Assembly: GCA_008360955.1 (NCBI GenBank)
Contig: LUCM01007181.1
Location: 1 to 64,000, forward strand
DNA from: Fasciolopsis buskii
Lineage: Eukaryota > Platyhelminthes > Trematoda > Plagiorchiida > Fasciolidae
Reading direction: 5' to 3'
Length of the DNA: 64,000 nucleotides
Below the pieces are notes generated by a model that saw nothing but the letters and a program-made list of their open reading frames with translations, searched no databases and was not told the DNA's origin. The stretch's first letter is position 1, and each line of letters begins with the position of its first letter. Positions 26,695-40,249 of the stretch are shown here, piece after piece. Made by a program: the position numbers and the translations under genes.

Positions 26695-27201
26695 TCAAAT
26701 GTTCTTACAACCAGCACCTGATGATCTGACTTTTGACACACCGATACAAAACAATGAAATCGTTTGTAATTGTTTGTAAAAATGTTCAGAATAAATTGTG
26801 ACAAAATGCTCTTGAATGGTGTCAATTGACCAGCGATAGTGGTCTAAACACTTATTTTGAAGGAACTTTGTTCTTCGTCTAAGATCTTTACGTTCTTGGC
26901 GGAATAATTGATGCAAGTTGACCTCGTAACACCGTGAGCAGTAAGCTGTACCACATGAGGTGATCCAAACATGAGTATTTACGGTTTCTAGGGCCATGCT
27001 CCTGACGAAGAATGGCACTCCAAGATCGTCGCACAAAAACACCGGAATGGGTTGCGAGCGAGAAAATGTGATCGCAGAGATCAGTCCTTGGATAAAACAA
27101 TTTATTTGTTTTCCCTCGGAGGCGTGAATATTAAAAAATGTCATAAAACTTTGAATAAAAATCGTTGAATAATGTCTTTGGCTTCGATAAAATGGCTGCA
27201 A
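26695..27201 (-). CDS. Longest gap-free open frame, unrecognised
   Basis: This is a 168-codon minus-strand frame. The middle contains SQPIPVFLCDDLGVPFFVR and a cysteine pair (CGTAYCSRC); the end is aromatic and histidine-rich (LDHYRWSIDTIQEHF). No family motif recognised, no clear splice context, and a second minus frame overlaps it at 26888-27100. A frame this long is mildly unlikely by chance, so it may be a decayed gene or transposon piece. Confidence 0.2.
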   Translation of the reverse strand: MQPFYRSQRHYSTIFIQSFMTFFNIHASEGKQINCFIQGLISAITFSRSQPIPVFLCDDLGVPFFVRSMALETVNTHVWITSCGTAYCSRCYEVNLHQLFRQERKDLRRRTKFLQNKCLDHYRWSIDTIQEHFVTIYSEHFYKQLQTISLFCIGVSKVRSSGAGCKNI

Positions 27202-28529
27202 GTTGTTCTGACGGTTTATCCATGATCAAGAAGAAATGAATTTGTTCTGAAGGACGATCACAAATGGGACCAGCTCTGAAAAGCTCGTCAACTTTTGGGA
27301 CTGTTCGTTAACTGTCCACCAAGAATAGGCTGCCTTTGAATAGGAAAAAATTATTATTCCACATATATCATAAGTTCACAAATAGATTGAATGATGCCTT
27401 TTTGTCCTTAGGAGTGATATTTCACACGACGTTATTCTGTAGGCAGTATCAATACCTAACTACTCATGAAAGTAACGCAAGCACTGCACAATCGCTCCAT
27501 TCTCGTTCCGAATCGACAGCAATGTTTACCAACCACGCTCAAAGAAGGAAATGGAAATCGGTATTACGAACAGACTATCCTAGACATTCAGATTTGCGGA
27601 AAACCTCTAGACGTGTTACTCAGCTTTAGCACGTGATGCACCACGCAGCTGCCAGTAATGCTAAAGTCGGCGTTGATATTTTCTAACTTGAGAATTTTGT
27701 TACTTGTGTGCTCTTCCACTACGAATATAACATCAGCAGTCTGTCAGTGATCTGGGATTTCGACTCCAGGAAAACGTTAGTTATTTACTCGATCGTGGGA
27801 TCGAAGTTTAAGGGGTTGACTACCAAATGCCTCAGTTTTCTTCCATAACCCTACTGAGACCTGTCAGACAGTCCTGCACTCGACAGATTTTGTCCGGTAA
27901 TTTTGGTAGGTAGTTAAGATCTGTCTGATACCAAAAAGATGACATACATAACCAAATTTCCGAATTATTTTGTTCCTAGTTTTGCCTGGCCGGATCGCTA
28001 AAAGTGATAAATGATGGATAATAATTTGCACAAAGCTAAGTTCCAAATGAAATTAATTTCCATCTTCTCATAAGCAAGTTTGTCCATTCTAATCCCCGTC
28101 AACAAAGCACTTCATTAAACGCACAAGCAACGATATTGTAGCCTTGATTTTATTTTATTATTTCGGAACCTTGTCTGAAAACAACAATACTTGCTATGAT
28201 TCCACAAAATTTCAGTTTATGTGAATCAGGACTAAGATTTCAAATCGAAACTTCCTAAGAGTAATTATGATTTACCAGGCAAGTTTAGGTTGCTATTCAG
28301 TATATACGTACATTCATAAGGCTTACACGTTATACAAAGATAACAAATGAAAGGAACATCCACATAGGCCTACGGTTTCTGTATTACATTGCCATATTTT
28401 TTTTACCTCTGCACGACAATTTGATGACACCTTGATGACACCTATGAATTTGCGTACGCTTTTCACTACAGTCAGCTTATCAGGTGGACGGATTTGTTGG
28501 CCAATATAAAGTTGTCAGACTTTGATCCA

Positions 28530-28702
28530 TTTTATCTTTTATCCTTTGCTCCCTTTATTAATAAAATAAGTGTCCATTACTTTTCAGAAAGGAGGTCATG
28601 GCCAACACAGAGCTGCCAATTTGGGAAGATGGCGGTGGGAGGATTCCAACCCGCGACCTTTACGTCCAAATGCCATGACCCTATTCGCCACTGCCATCAA
28701 GG
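28530..28702 (-). mobile_element. tRNA-derived SINE, copy D
   Basis: Minus-strand copy. The head GGCAGTGGCGAATAGGG carries a mutated B box (GGGTTGGAATC) and closes with CCCACCGCC, so one acceptor-stem pair has become a mismatch or wobble. The body contains the 'ggcagctctgtgttggcca' block and the tail has 'ttattaataaagggagcaaaggat'. Confidence 0.8.
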
Positions 28703-31700
28703 CCTAATGAAGTAAAGTGAAAAACGCTGGGGTAGAAGAGTGAATCGTTCGACAAAGAAACTCATTTTAAGAGAAAATACTAAACACGTGAGAAAAAATG
28801 AGCAAAATACATACCGGTGCAGAGGCATGCAACTTGTCCAGCAACAAAAGGTTTTATCTCACTTACTAGGGCCACTTGTGAAGTACTATAAAATATTCCA
28901 AGAATACAGGTCTCGAATTTTTTTCATTCTTGTACGTCGTAACTTTGTCATCTGAGGAAAAGAGTCCAATTGAATGTTCAAGTCAATTTCTCTTTGGTTC
29001 TCCAGATTAAAAACAACCGGTCGAAACAAAACTTTCTAGCATTTATATAAATATTTGATTTAGAAATTTATTCTAGTTTACCTGAAGTTCATCTTGTTTT
29101 ATTGTGCTTATCGCCAAATTTTGGTATTCCAGTTGGCTAATCAATTTTACCCTTTATCGCGCGATAAACATTGTTACACCAAATTACTAGCTGTCAGTGT
29201 GAGTGAGTTACATTTCCAGTTCTATTTCCACTGCAACTGCAAAATGTTTTCCATCCACACAAATTCGCAACACTGTGAATATGACGTTATTCCGAGTCTC
29301 CAAAGCTGAACTGTCTATTGTGCATAATCCATTCTAGGGCCGATGCAATGAAAACGGGAACCGCTGCTATGTGGAATTATTGCTTTTGTTAACCTCATGT
29401 CCAGAGCTATGGCAAGAATAATCAGTTATTCACTAAACAGTGAACCAATCGACGTTGCCGACAGAAACACTTTTATTTCTGCTCATATTCATTGAAAGCA
29501 TTTAGGGGTGACGTTACGTATCAAATTAGGAGTAAATTATATGAGTAAAATTATTTTACTCCAGATCCTTCCGGCATGTTGAAAAATGTGGCGCAATCCT
29601 CGATGAAAAATATCGGATGGAATCAATAAATTGACATTGTTATGTAATAACATGATTTCAGTCAGTCACATGACCTTGGGACTTTAATCGGAGCCCCTGG
29701 TCGGTCCGGCATGTTGAGTCTCTAATTTCCCTGTCTAAAAGCACAGTCCTTCAATTATTACCTAATTATTTTTTGTTCGTTTTGCAATAAGATGCTACTG
29801 AACTGAAATTTATGAATTCTTATATGGGAACAAAATGGCCAACCTCTCCTGGAGAGGGCATCAATTTTTTTCCAGGCAATTTTAGTTCTCATTAAAAGAC
29901 GAACAAACGAGATTAACTCTCTCCTAATTTTGTTGATGTTTTCGAATGATCAAATTGCGTGACACGTCCACGAAATTTTAATTGAACTGATTGCTTGTTG
30001 TTATCTGCCTCGCGTTGATTCTAAGTCACTAGTTTAAAGCAAGTCGTATTTTGGTAAGAATTTCTCGTAAATTCAATAATTTCGTTATTGTAGTTCTGAT
30101 CGTCTTGAAAAAATTAGTATTTGCGAAGAAATCTACCCAAAAGAATTGATAATTCTTCAAAATTGTGGACTTCGAACTTGCGACTATGAATGAGAACTGT
30201 ACCCGATTATTTTTACATTTTCATCACGGAAGCAAATACAAAGTCGTACCTACATTTGGCACTGCATGGCCCAAAATACAGTGTTGCTCTTACCAGCAGA
30301 TATTCAGTCGTCAAAGCGATGGTTTTAGTGGTTAAGGACACAAGTCAACCTGAATGAGACATGGCCGGAGCAAACCTGGAGAAGATATTTCCCGTTATTG
30401 ACTTAAGGCGGTTTAGTTCAAAAATGACTCGATCCAACTGGGTTGGTGTAATTAAGGTAAGTTAAATAAGGGTTGTCAAAATGTTATCATTCGCATTACT
30501 TCCGTTCAGTGCCACCGACCAACCTAAACAAATGGATGCAATGTACACTTCTTCGATTTTTGTCGGGAATCAACTTCAAAGTTCTTCCCAAACTGAGATG
30601 AGAAACCAGGACAAATAAAGGAGTCGTTCCACTATCAGATAGCATTTCACTGGCCACCTACTGAGAAATCAGCCTTTAAATATGAAAGCTATACATAAGT
30701 TATCTAGCAGACGCAGCCGACTCCAAGCGTGATGTCATCGAGATAGTGAAATAGAACTGGGATTCCCTTAGATATTTCCGGGATACCCTAATTTGATTAC
30801 TGTAACAAAACGTTGACAGCTGTTACCTCATTCATCTGAGTAGTTTGTTCATCAGGAAAGACTACTGATGCACTGTGTAGGCCTAAACACATAAATTCTG
30901 GTTTTTTCTAACGAATCCACAAATTACCGGAATCGTTGTTGCGATTCGCTTTTTTTCGATATCCAATGAATCATTTTTCTGTGCTCGGCATTTTACTGTA
31001 TTGAGAACGTCCCAAATGTTTTATCGCCCTAACGTTTTGCTTTCTTCCCCAATTAAAGTTTCGATGGTGAGCGTGCGAGTTTCGGCCGGTGGTGAATACA
31101 TCGATCTCGGATGCAAACCCCAACAATGTCCAGGACAAATAAACAAAGGATGAATAAGTACATTACTCGCAAAGTGATTATTTTTGATTTTTACTCACTA
31201 ATGGTGATTGCATTACAACCCGAAATGGACTGAAGCAGTCTCATTCTAATTAACAACTAAACAAGAATTACTTATAGAATCAAAGGGAATTAGTAACAGC
31301 CAAGCTACTGTTCTCATTATCACAGTTAATTATGTTCAGCATGGCAGGTCCATCTCTGTTACCGAAGATTTCCCAGCTGCGTGCAGTCTGTCGTGGTTAA
31401 ACAGCATACCCGTCAGCATCAGACATAGGCAGGTGGACATTGCAGATGCAGCAGGTAGCTGAACATTCCAACAATAAAAGCGTACGATTAGACACAGCAA
31501 AAACTGTACACAGAAACTGGCTGTCCGAAGTGGTGAAAATGAAATTCTAATGCAACCAAATGAAGTCTGCTTCACTGGTTCGGCTAGCGCAACGAGACCA
31601 AATGCAAATGAACCTGGTCTTTATCAAATTCAATTAGCGTTCAGCACAACTGTTGTGACTGATTATCCGTCCTGGCATCGTCGTCTCTGCCCAATGTATC

Positions 31701-34700
31701 TACGAAAGTCTACTTTTCAGCACAGCCACCTGCACCGTGAAAATTGATAACAGTAATCGTACTGTTTTTAAAATCGATACAGTTTACATCGTGATTAGAC
31801 ACTGGAACGGCAGTGAAAAAATATTGTTCCCGCTTATTTATCAGTGATTCCAATTAAAATTGCGTATTCACGTGTGTACTGTTATTCAGTGAGATTAGTG
31901 ATCAAAAGTGATTTGTCGAACAACCTATGAAGTATTAGCGTAGCCCATCCTATTTCTGACATGTCTCTTAGTCTTGTAACCCTAGTCTCACTTGGTTGGT
32001 ATATTTTTTTCTCTGTTCTCGCGTGGTGAATACACCGGTTTATTCTTGTGGTCGGGTATGAGAGGCTTCCTGTCTGTCTAGCGAGAAAATTTACAGGTGT
32101 GTCGTACCAAAAATTAACCAAATTTATTGCAATCAATATTGCACTTTGCAATGTAGACGTTGACTCGAATCAGATGGCCGTAGTTGACCAAATCGACAGA
32201 ACACCTAAAAAATTGCGAACTGTTACTAACATTGTTTACGGTTATAGCATTATGAATGGTATTAGTGTTGACACGTCGAATATCTTCATTTCATAAGCTA
32301 TCATGTAACTGTTGCACCGAAAAATACCACAGCCTTCTTAGTGGTCCCTGTTGTGGTGCAATTGTTAATGCATCTAGAATAAAACGTTAACCGGTGAAAC
32401 TACTTTTACTGCCCTCGATTTTGTCATACTCAACGGATGATACTCCAAAATAAATTACTGGCGACTCTGCAGAACAAACTTCGTACCGCTGTTCAACAAA
32501 TTCGCACAGTGTGGTTCACAATAATACCCTAATGCTTGCGGTCACGATAAGTGTCTTTGGCTAATTTATGCTGGCGCCGGAAAAACGGTTAATGACTTAA
32601 AATGGTCTAGTTTATCTAGTTACATATACTATCAGTGATTGTACCTTAACGTCGGACACCGATGAAAAACTGGAGAAATTAGAATATCATCAAGCACACC
32701 GCCCACAAACAAAGGAGCACGCGGTACTGCGTTCGAAATCAATGGTGGTCAGTAACAGTCGATCTAAACAGTTATTTACGGTGAAGTAAGTAGCTGGTTT
32801 TTAATATCTCCTTCTGTTTGATGATTTGATGACATTCCGGAATAATAAGTTGGCTAAGAATCTCTGGTGCTTATCAACCGAACTCCCCCATGCAGTTTCG
32901 ATTGTGTTGGGCAATGCACATTTCATCTTCAATAGTTCAGCCAAAACACTTTGACTTTTCATTATTAGTCATATTAATAGAAAATATATATTTCCTTCTT
33001 TGTAATGCACAGTTTGATCAAACCGAACACTTTGGATGTACATCATTGGTGAAAAATTAAATTTTTTGCGTTTGCCCCGGGTTGACAATCTACTCCATTG
33101 CGACTGGTAAAAATCAACCACGCTACCCCCATGTATTTTAAACGCGTCTTACTTTCATTAAAGTTTAGCAGAAAAATATCGGAAGCTACTGATTTATCTA
33201 CAATGACACCAAAATTTATAGCATTCGAACGGCTGAAAAACACTCCGATTCTATTCTTTATAAGGAAATGACGGCAACCAGAGAGACGGAGCTTTGGTTT
33301 CAGTTTTCTATGAAGTCACGAAAAATGCATTTATTAGATCTTGATTAAAAGCAGCAAAATAGCAGAAGTTTGCATTCACGGATATTCAGTACAATCATCG
33401 GCCACGAGATGATTTTGCAAAAGTTCATTGTTCATCATTATGATGTATTTTGTGAACGTAATAAGTGAATGGAAGGTAAACGAAAACGACCGGAGAAGAC
33501 GTTGCCTTCCCCATAGGTCACCCGGCAGAACAACACCGTACCCTCTATAAACATATCACAACCTAGTAGATGAAAAAAAGTGTGGGCTCGTGTAGTCGAT
33601 TTATCACACAACATGCAATTCTTCATGCAGGCCCGCAGTAGATAATGGGAAGCACGTAAATGATCAATCGACGACCAATCAGAAATCATTATTGACTGTT
33701 ATCGATCTAAATTCATACGGTTAGTGAAAACACAGAGTAAGGGAAAACCAAATAATTACTAAGCTTCTGGTCATTAAATGACATCCGTTGGCTGTGTTCT
33801 ATCTTTCCTTGAAATATTGATCGAAGGCGTAATAAACCTGAATTAATATCGGACTATATGGCGTCCGTTGAAAACAAACATATATAGAGGATAACGAGGT
33901 GCGGAAAACATTTCCTTACTCCCTACTGTTCAGCATATCTGATCACCGCTTTGATACTTCATTGGCTAGCCATGATAGCTGACATCAATGAGTCAATAGT
34001 TTACTTCCCTAAAAGGTTTAACTGCAGATCTGTAATACGCATTTGGAATGATGATGAGAAAAAATTCTGAGGAACTCACGTGACTATGTCCACATCTATT
34101 TCTGACTGACCATTCTGTCGTGTATGTTACAATGCATTGAACAAGCGGAGCGTGTCCTAGCTGTTACAATATTATTTAAATTATCCCGAGCTGAACTATA
34201 CAACAAGGAGCGCGACTAAAATCCCAGAACGCCGAACTGAGATAACTGAGCAAGAAGGATGAGTCTATTGCAGTTTGCTAGCAGCATTTTAAATAGGTAT
34301 CGACGACGACTGAAGGTACTGACTGTGCACAGGTCCACGGTTATCAATGTTAGTGCCTACCCAGAATCCACACGGTACAGGCCAATTGTGACGCTCACAT
34401 TTAACGTGTACCTTGGCCGCCGATCCACCGTTCGCATATCCGTACAAGGCAAATGACAACATTCGAACCTATATTCAGACAGTATTGAAAAAGCTTTCAT
34501 TTGTGTCAATCCTGGATAGTTTGTTCGTGCCCGGCGAAGGACCCTTGTTTCGAGTCATTAAACTAATACACCATTGGGCAGCATCAGACATTCAATTGCG
34601 AACGTCAGTGGTTCTTTTCGCTGACAATGCTGCTCTGTTTCGGAGTCAGTAATTGTCTTTGCCAACTGTTGATCAAGTAGAGTATGAGATTTGAGCATCG

Positions 34701-37506
34701 TTGACACTAGAGCCTGAACTATTTGTTGAGCTGTTTTTGCAGTAGTGAAACGTGCGGCTGACCTCGGCATCTACATCGACTCTTGAAATTACCACATCAT
34801 TATTTGCTGTGCTTCGTATATAGTGGTCGCAGAGGCATGAATACGCACCGATGTCTCCAAAGAAATCGATCCGCGCGTACCATACGAAGAAATCATGACC
34901 GTTTTTCATAGCAGCTCAGAGTTATAGTCTGGCTCACATGGGAACAGCTACATCTTTCTTGTATGCAAAAAATTAACAAAGCATGCTCAGCACACACTGT
35001 GAACCAGCTTCCATGCATCCGTTTTTCTCTTTAGCTAAGCGTTGTTTTTTCGCCAATAGTTAATGCACGAGACCCCTGACATGTTCTCCGCAAAACATCG
35101 GAAAATTTCTGAAATGAATTTCCAACTACTCCAGGGTGTTGGACACATGTATAGCATCTTGGTGCTTTGACGCGTAATTCGGGGATTAGATACGTCCACT
35201 CGTCAGTGGCTTTCCAATTTGACACACCTATAATGATAGCTACCCTTTACGGAATGGTTATACATTTGTTCTTTGGTAAACAGACAAAGTAATAAGATAT
35301 CCTCCACTATGATCCTGGGACCAACGACTACAGCAAGGTCAGAGAGTTCAGAGCAGCAATTTATCAACAAATGAAAGGGGTATTTTAGTTCTAAAATGCG
35401 TCTTGGCATTCCGGCGACTAAATCCACTTGATTTTCTTTACGCTTGACTACCGGACCAAAAGACAAATGAACGGTCGTCACGATAACGTTAATTTTGCTT
35501 ATTGTTGTATTCTAGTTAACCAGTCAAACGAATACAAAGCCGACTGATTTGAACACTGGTGTGCACATACATCGCTAGTTCCTGATCACCTCAAAGCCAT
35601 GGTTTACTGGTCCTGTGGCCCTCCTTCTCGGGATTACCACTATTCAAATCTCCAATATAGAAAATGGCAAACTGTTTGAACCGAGGCTTAGCCGATCAAC
35701 CTGGAAGACCTACTACATGTTAAAACAAAGCCCTGCAATGCAACATATGTAGCTGCAATTCTGCGGCTTGGCCGCATTCAAGGCGGTTATTTCACAGACC
35801 AAACTCGCGTGCTTGGTGAAATAGTTGGCGTTTCGCAAAAATGAATACGTGTGTAGTCTTTCTTCAAGTTGCGGCCTCTTAACTTGCCAGCTAGGTACAC
35901 TTAACTTTTTGCGGTCACTTTTCTCCGTGACCGATGTCTAAAAATCGTTTTATGTACGGGTAACTTTAGCCACTCCGATCGGTCCTCTTGACTAATCTTA
36001 ATTCCCGCCCCGCATAATCAAACGACAATGATCAGAGTGGCCTATGGCAGGTTGGCACAGCTTTTGCCCTTCGTAGTCAAACAGCTTATGTGTCCACACA
36101 CACTAAAGCTCACTGGCCGATTGCCCCTTCAAACCTCCTAGCCGTCAGTCCAAGCAACGCTTCCGAAGTTGTCTAAGATAATCGTGTAAGGGTCAAACTT
36201 ATCAAGCTGAGTGTCAATCTGCGAATGCCAGGATTCAAAGTAACAGAGATCAAATGGAAATCAGACGCATAGTTTTAAGGTAAAGCTTGTCGAAGAAATT
36301 TTGGGTCAAAACCAATAGCAATCCTATAAACAGAGAAGAACATCAACAGCTGCGCACTTGCGCTGAATATGTCACTTCGGACAGAAACGAAACGGTCTTG
36401 CACTTGGGAAATCAGCTCGTGTCTTCACCTTATAAAATATCACATGTTGGTTCTGTTTTCAAAGCATCCATTGATGGTGCAAGTACGATTTAAATGGTTT
36501 GCATCCCGCTGTGATCATGGCCTTCATCCTCAGTCAGGTGACCTAACAAAGTCAGCTTGTAACTACTGACAGCACGGTGTAGCTTGATGTGCCAAACTCA
36601 TAGTTAAAAAAAATGCACCAATGAGTAAACGCGATTACTGAATTACGAAGAGCATGCCGGAGGATTTCGACAATATGGGCTCGTAATTTCTTCTTACTGC
36701 TCGGAAGTATCCTGATTAAAGCCTGGAAATTACGGTAGATGTTAGTCATTGGGAATTCCATAAGCATCGGGGTTAAGTTTGCAGTGCCTTAGTTCGTCAT
36801 ATGCTTCGACATTCTGCTGTATTCCACTATACAGTCCTCAAGTCAACAAGGGCAAACTTTTAGGAACCTGTCAAACGTCCACCAAGTCATTTAGCTGGAA
36901 CATCTGCGCAAAACAGCGTTCATTAGAGAAATGCGACCTTAGATTTACCCAATGACTTTTCAAAATTACAATTGATTGACCATGAATTCCAAGTAACTGT
37001 GCTAGGAAAGCGGCGCAAAACACTGCTGCACTTGAACTGGCAGACAATGATCTCTAGCCGCAAGTGAGTTTTCACTTTGGGGCAGACCCCGTAGACTCCT
37101 CACAATATTCCATGAAAGATTTCCCATTACACTGCGTGTGCACAAATTGTTTCATATAAACTGCGCACCAAAAACGGCTACGTCGCGATATTTCTCTGAA
37201 TGATCATTCTGGCAATAAATGTCAATTTTAAAATTGCTTTTGTGAATCTTAACTTGTGCAGTGAACGTTTTCTTCTTCTCCTCTTTTTAGCTGTTGGAGT
37301 GATTCAGAAAACTTGAAAGGGTATCTAGTTGACTTGCACAAAGTAGTTGTCTCCAGTGTTCTGTCCGGCTAAAGCCCACTTCGTTGTTCTTACCAAGCTA
37401 AGTATTCAACAAACGCGTCTGTCACAGCGGTTGTCAGTCAATCTCCTCTCCGCAATCACCCATTTGTTTCGATCTTTACAGCTCTATTTTTATGCTTTCT
37501 TAACAG
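28703..37506. other. No firmly supported gene
   Basis: A long AT-rich tract with no frame over 92 codons. The only coding-like signal is the frameshifted pair at 35031-35481. No SINE or LINE copy recognised. Confidence 0.45.
35031..35481 (-). pseudogene. Two overlapping minus frames, possible frameshifted coding remnant
   Basis: The frame at 35203-35481 (VDLVAGMPRRILELKYPFHL ... VVVGPRIIVEDILLL) is followed, with a 22-base overlap in another frame, by 35031-35225 (WTYLIPELRVKAPRCYTC ... EKTTLS). Together they look like one coding stretch with a frame change. No family recognised. Confidence 0.2.
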
Positions 37507-37700
37507 ATTGGATGACAGCCTGCACATTTGGCACAGCAGGGAGTCCTTCAGAATTTTGCCTTTAGAACGTCATTTGAATTGCCAGCAAATCAATAATAAG
37601 ATTTTCAAGGCAGAAGAAGAATTATGCCATCGCAATACTGTGAAATCGCTTGCTGAAGATTGCAGTATTTTACTTCGGATATTTACTGATCCAGTGCAGA
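37507..37700 (+). CDS. Candidate internal exon, unrecognised
   Basis: The acceptor tatttttatgctttcttaacAG and the donor A|GTAAGC are both strong. Between them a 194-bp stretch is open in one frame (enters needing two bases, leaves in phase 1). It encodes a mixed helical sequence with NKIFKAEEELCHRN and KSLAEDCSILLRIFTDPVQ. No family recognised. A weak neighbouring exon may end at AAAA|GTAAGT (38128/38129). The phase does not fit directly with the exon at 38602, so an unseen exon would be needed if they belong together. Confidence 0.4.
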
Positions 37701-38601
37701 GTAAGCTGTATAAGTTGCGAAACCATCCCTCATGTTTGTCATTTGTCAGAAAAAACTTTACATTTTTCTTGATTGGGGACGCCGTCGGAGTTTCAGCCTT
37801 ACCCTTAGTAAAACCATGTAGATTCATTCGTCACGAGTAGCGGTGAACCAGACCGGCCAAATAAGTTGATCCTGAGTGCATCAGCACTCAATCCATCTCT
37901 CACCAAACTCTATTGCCGTCAGTAGTGGTTCGTGACATTGCATGACTGCTAGACTCTAATTCGCTGACGCTGGGTTCGTAACCGTGTATGGTCCATCGAA
38001 ATCTTATGTTGTTCCATGCTGTTTCAAGTTTCAGGGTAACGATTGCCGGTTCCTCTATCCCCTATTCATCGAGTCCCACAGCGTATGAGGCATCACCCTT
38101 CCATTCCAGACGGACTTGGAGCGAGTTTTAAAAGTAAGTGATTGCACAATTTGAAGTTTCACTAAAATGTGCTGAGTCACCCTATCGGCGATGAGATCCG
38201 ACTAATATTTTTTTGTCCGTGACGTATATTTACTTTTGACGCTTCGCAATCAGAGTGAAACATTTGTACTGTGTTGCCTCCTGGGTCTCTTATTGGTGAG
38301 CTGAGATTTCTTACTAGTTTCTCCGGACGTGAAGTCTCTGTAGCACTTCACTTGTGGCTTCCGCTAAAATGTCTGATATATTGTTGCGTAGTTATTATGA
38401 GATCAGACAGACACCCTATGTCATGTTATATGACGCTGGAACCTATGGATTAATTCTGTACGGCTCTCAACAACGGCAACAGAAGCAAGGTGTTGCGATC
38501 TACTTAAAGCTTTACCATTTCTACCGAAAGAAATTTGCGTATATTTTTCCTAGTTTCAGGCCTGATGTACTAATTTTGTTTGTTTCATTTTTACTTAACA
38601 G

Positions 38602-38760
38602 CGAAATCGAACAGTATGATGCAACATATGGCTTGCTAAGTATAGGCGGGAGCGGATGCCAAGACCTACATCCGTGCCAACCTGTCAGGGTGGAACTGCC
38701 TGTCATTTGGACCGTCATAAAGGGGAATCCAATATTTATACATATGGCTCGTAGTTACTC
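38602..38760 (+). CDS. Candidate internal exon, unrecognised
   Basis: The acceptor tgtttcatttttacttaacAG and the donor TC|GTGAGT are close to ideal. The 159-bp stretch is open in a frame with phase 2 at both ends. It encodes EIEQYDATYGLLSIGGSGC, then DLHPCQPVRVELPVIW and a hydrophobic end. Two cysteines six residues apart and a beta-like tail suggest an extracellular or membrane-adjacent segment, but I do not recognise the family. The opposite strand is also open here, which lowers confidence slightly. Confidence 0.4.
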
Positions 38761-40249
38761 GTGAGTAGCACGTAGGTTTGCTGTATCTGTGATCATCTGA
38801 CGGCCTGAGGCGGAAAGTTTCACGCACTAACCTCAGGCTATCCGGTCAACGAGGCACTCGGGAAGCACCAGACTCGGGTCTTGCTCCCATTAGAAAGTGT
38901 CTGACAGTTCTTGATGGCACCGAGGAAAGCTTCCGAACAGATTTAATTTGACAATTGTGGTTTGTCTGGAAGAGAGCTAAATCGTTATCGAGTTAGAGAC
39001 CAACCTCCTAATCGTTCACCCAAGGCAGAGAAAATCATTGCAAATCAACATGTCAGTATGCAGTCATATACTATTTCACCTAGCTCCGATAAATACCAGT
39101 CAAACGGTATTCCAATTTTATTGTTGCGAGGCTTTGAGAGATAGCAATAAATATAATGCATCAGATAAATCTGCTTCTTTTGAAAAGTGCACATTTGAAT
39201 GGCAGTGAAAACTGTCTGAAAAACACTTTTCAACAGGATACGAAACTACAAAATTTGCGTGGCAGATCACGATGGTATGGCGTGCAATTTTATCACGTAT
39301 TTTACTAAAATGAATGAAAATCAGGGGATTATCCTAATGTTATACAATGTACTACACTGGTTGGAGACGTCACAATTGAGTTTAGTCGAGGTTCTTGCTA
39401 AGAATAGACTGTCGAGGTTCTTCAATCGTTGACTTTGGACTAACTTTATTGACTTCTTAAATGGTGATTGACGAAAGTGAAATAACAATCAATGGCAATG
39501 CAGCGGTAAAATCGACAAGCACCGACACCACAACGCACAAAGAGCGCTTCGAACCACACTTCACGATAATATCGTTTTTAGTGAGGGAAAATCTATGGAT
39601 ATCACAGAACCGGCCGACATTTGCAAGCGATAACATTTATTTTTGATTCGTTCCAGGGTCCAAAGAAACAACCTTGGGATTGGTCAGTGTACCTAGAAGA
39701 GCATGGCATAAAACTACAGCATACTACACATGTCATCATTTCAGATCGAAATTTTCTCCAGCTAAACTGACTGCGTCTCGAAGAAACCTGACTAAGTTCG
39801 AGATTGAAGATATCTATTTTGCCTGAAATGTGCATCATAAGACAAACAAAGTGGATTCCTGTGGAGGGAAATGCAAGATGAAACCAAATTTCTTCAAGCT
39901 CTTCTCTATTTATTAACTTTTCTCATTAGTCCTATTGCCTTTGTAAATAAAAATAGGTGTGCTACTACCAGCATGCCACTGTTATCATTCAGATTATATG
40001 CAGGTGTATTACACCAAAAGCGATTCGAATGGTGAGCGATAGATTTGAAGTAGGTCGCTTCTTACCCTGACCAAAGTTTCATGTGACAGTCAGTTTGAAA
40101 CCAGTTTCCGCCGGTCATACCACATGATAAAACCTGAAGAATTCTACTTTTCCACCTTATGTCCAAACCGATAACGGTGCAGGAAACAATAAAATGAAAC
40201 GCTTATTAATAAGGTTCATATTAGCTAAAATCCGCGCACTTGATATGTC
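38761..40249. other. No recognisable gene
   Basis: Right flank of the exon at 38602 up to the LINE remnant. Frames are short and none has paired splice sites. Confidence 0.45.

Larger units (their letters stand above)
21701..28529. other. No firmly supported gene
   Basis: Apart from the weak frames listed at 24261-24464 and 26695-27201, I see only short overlapping frames (for example 22500-22977 plus) without motifs or paired splice sites. Confidence 0.4.
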
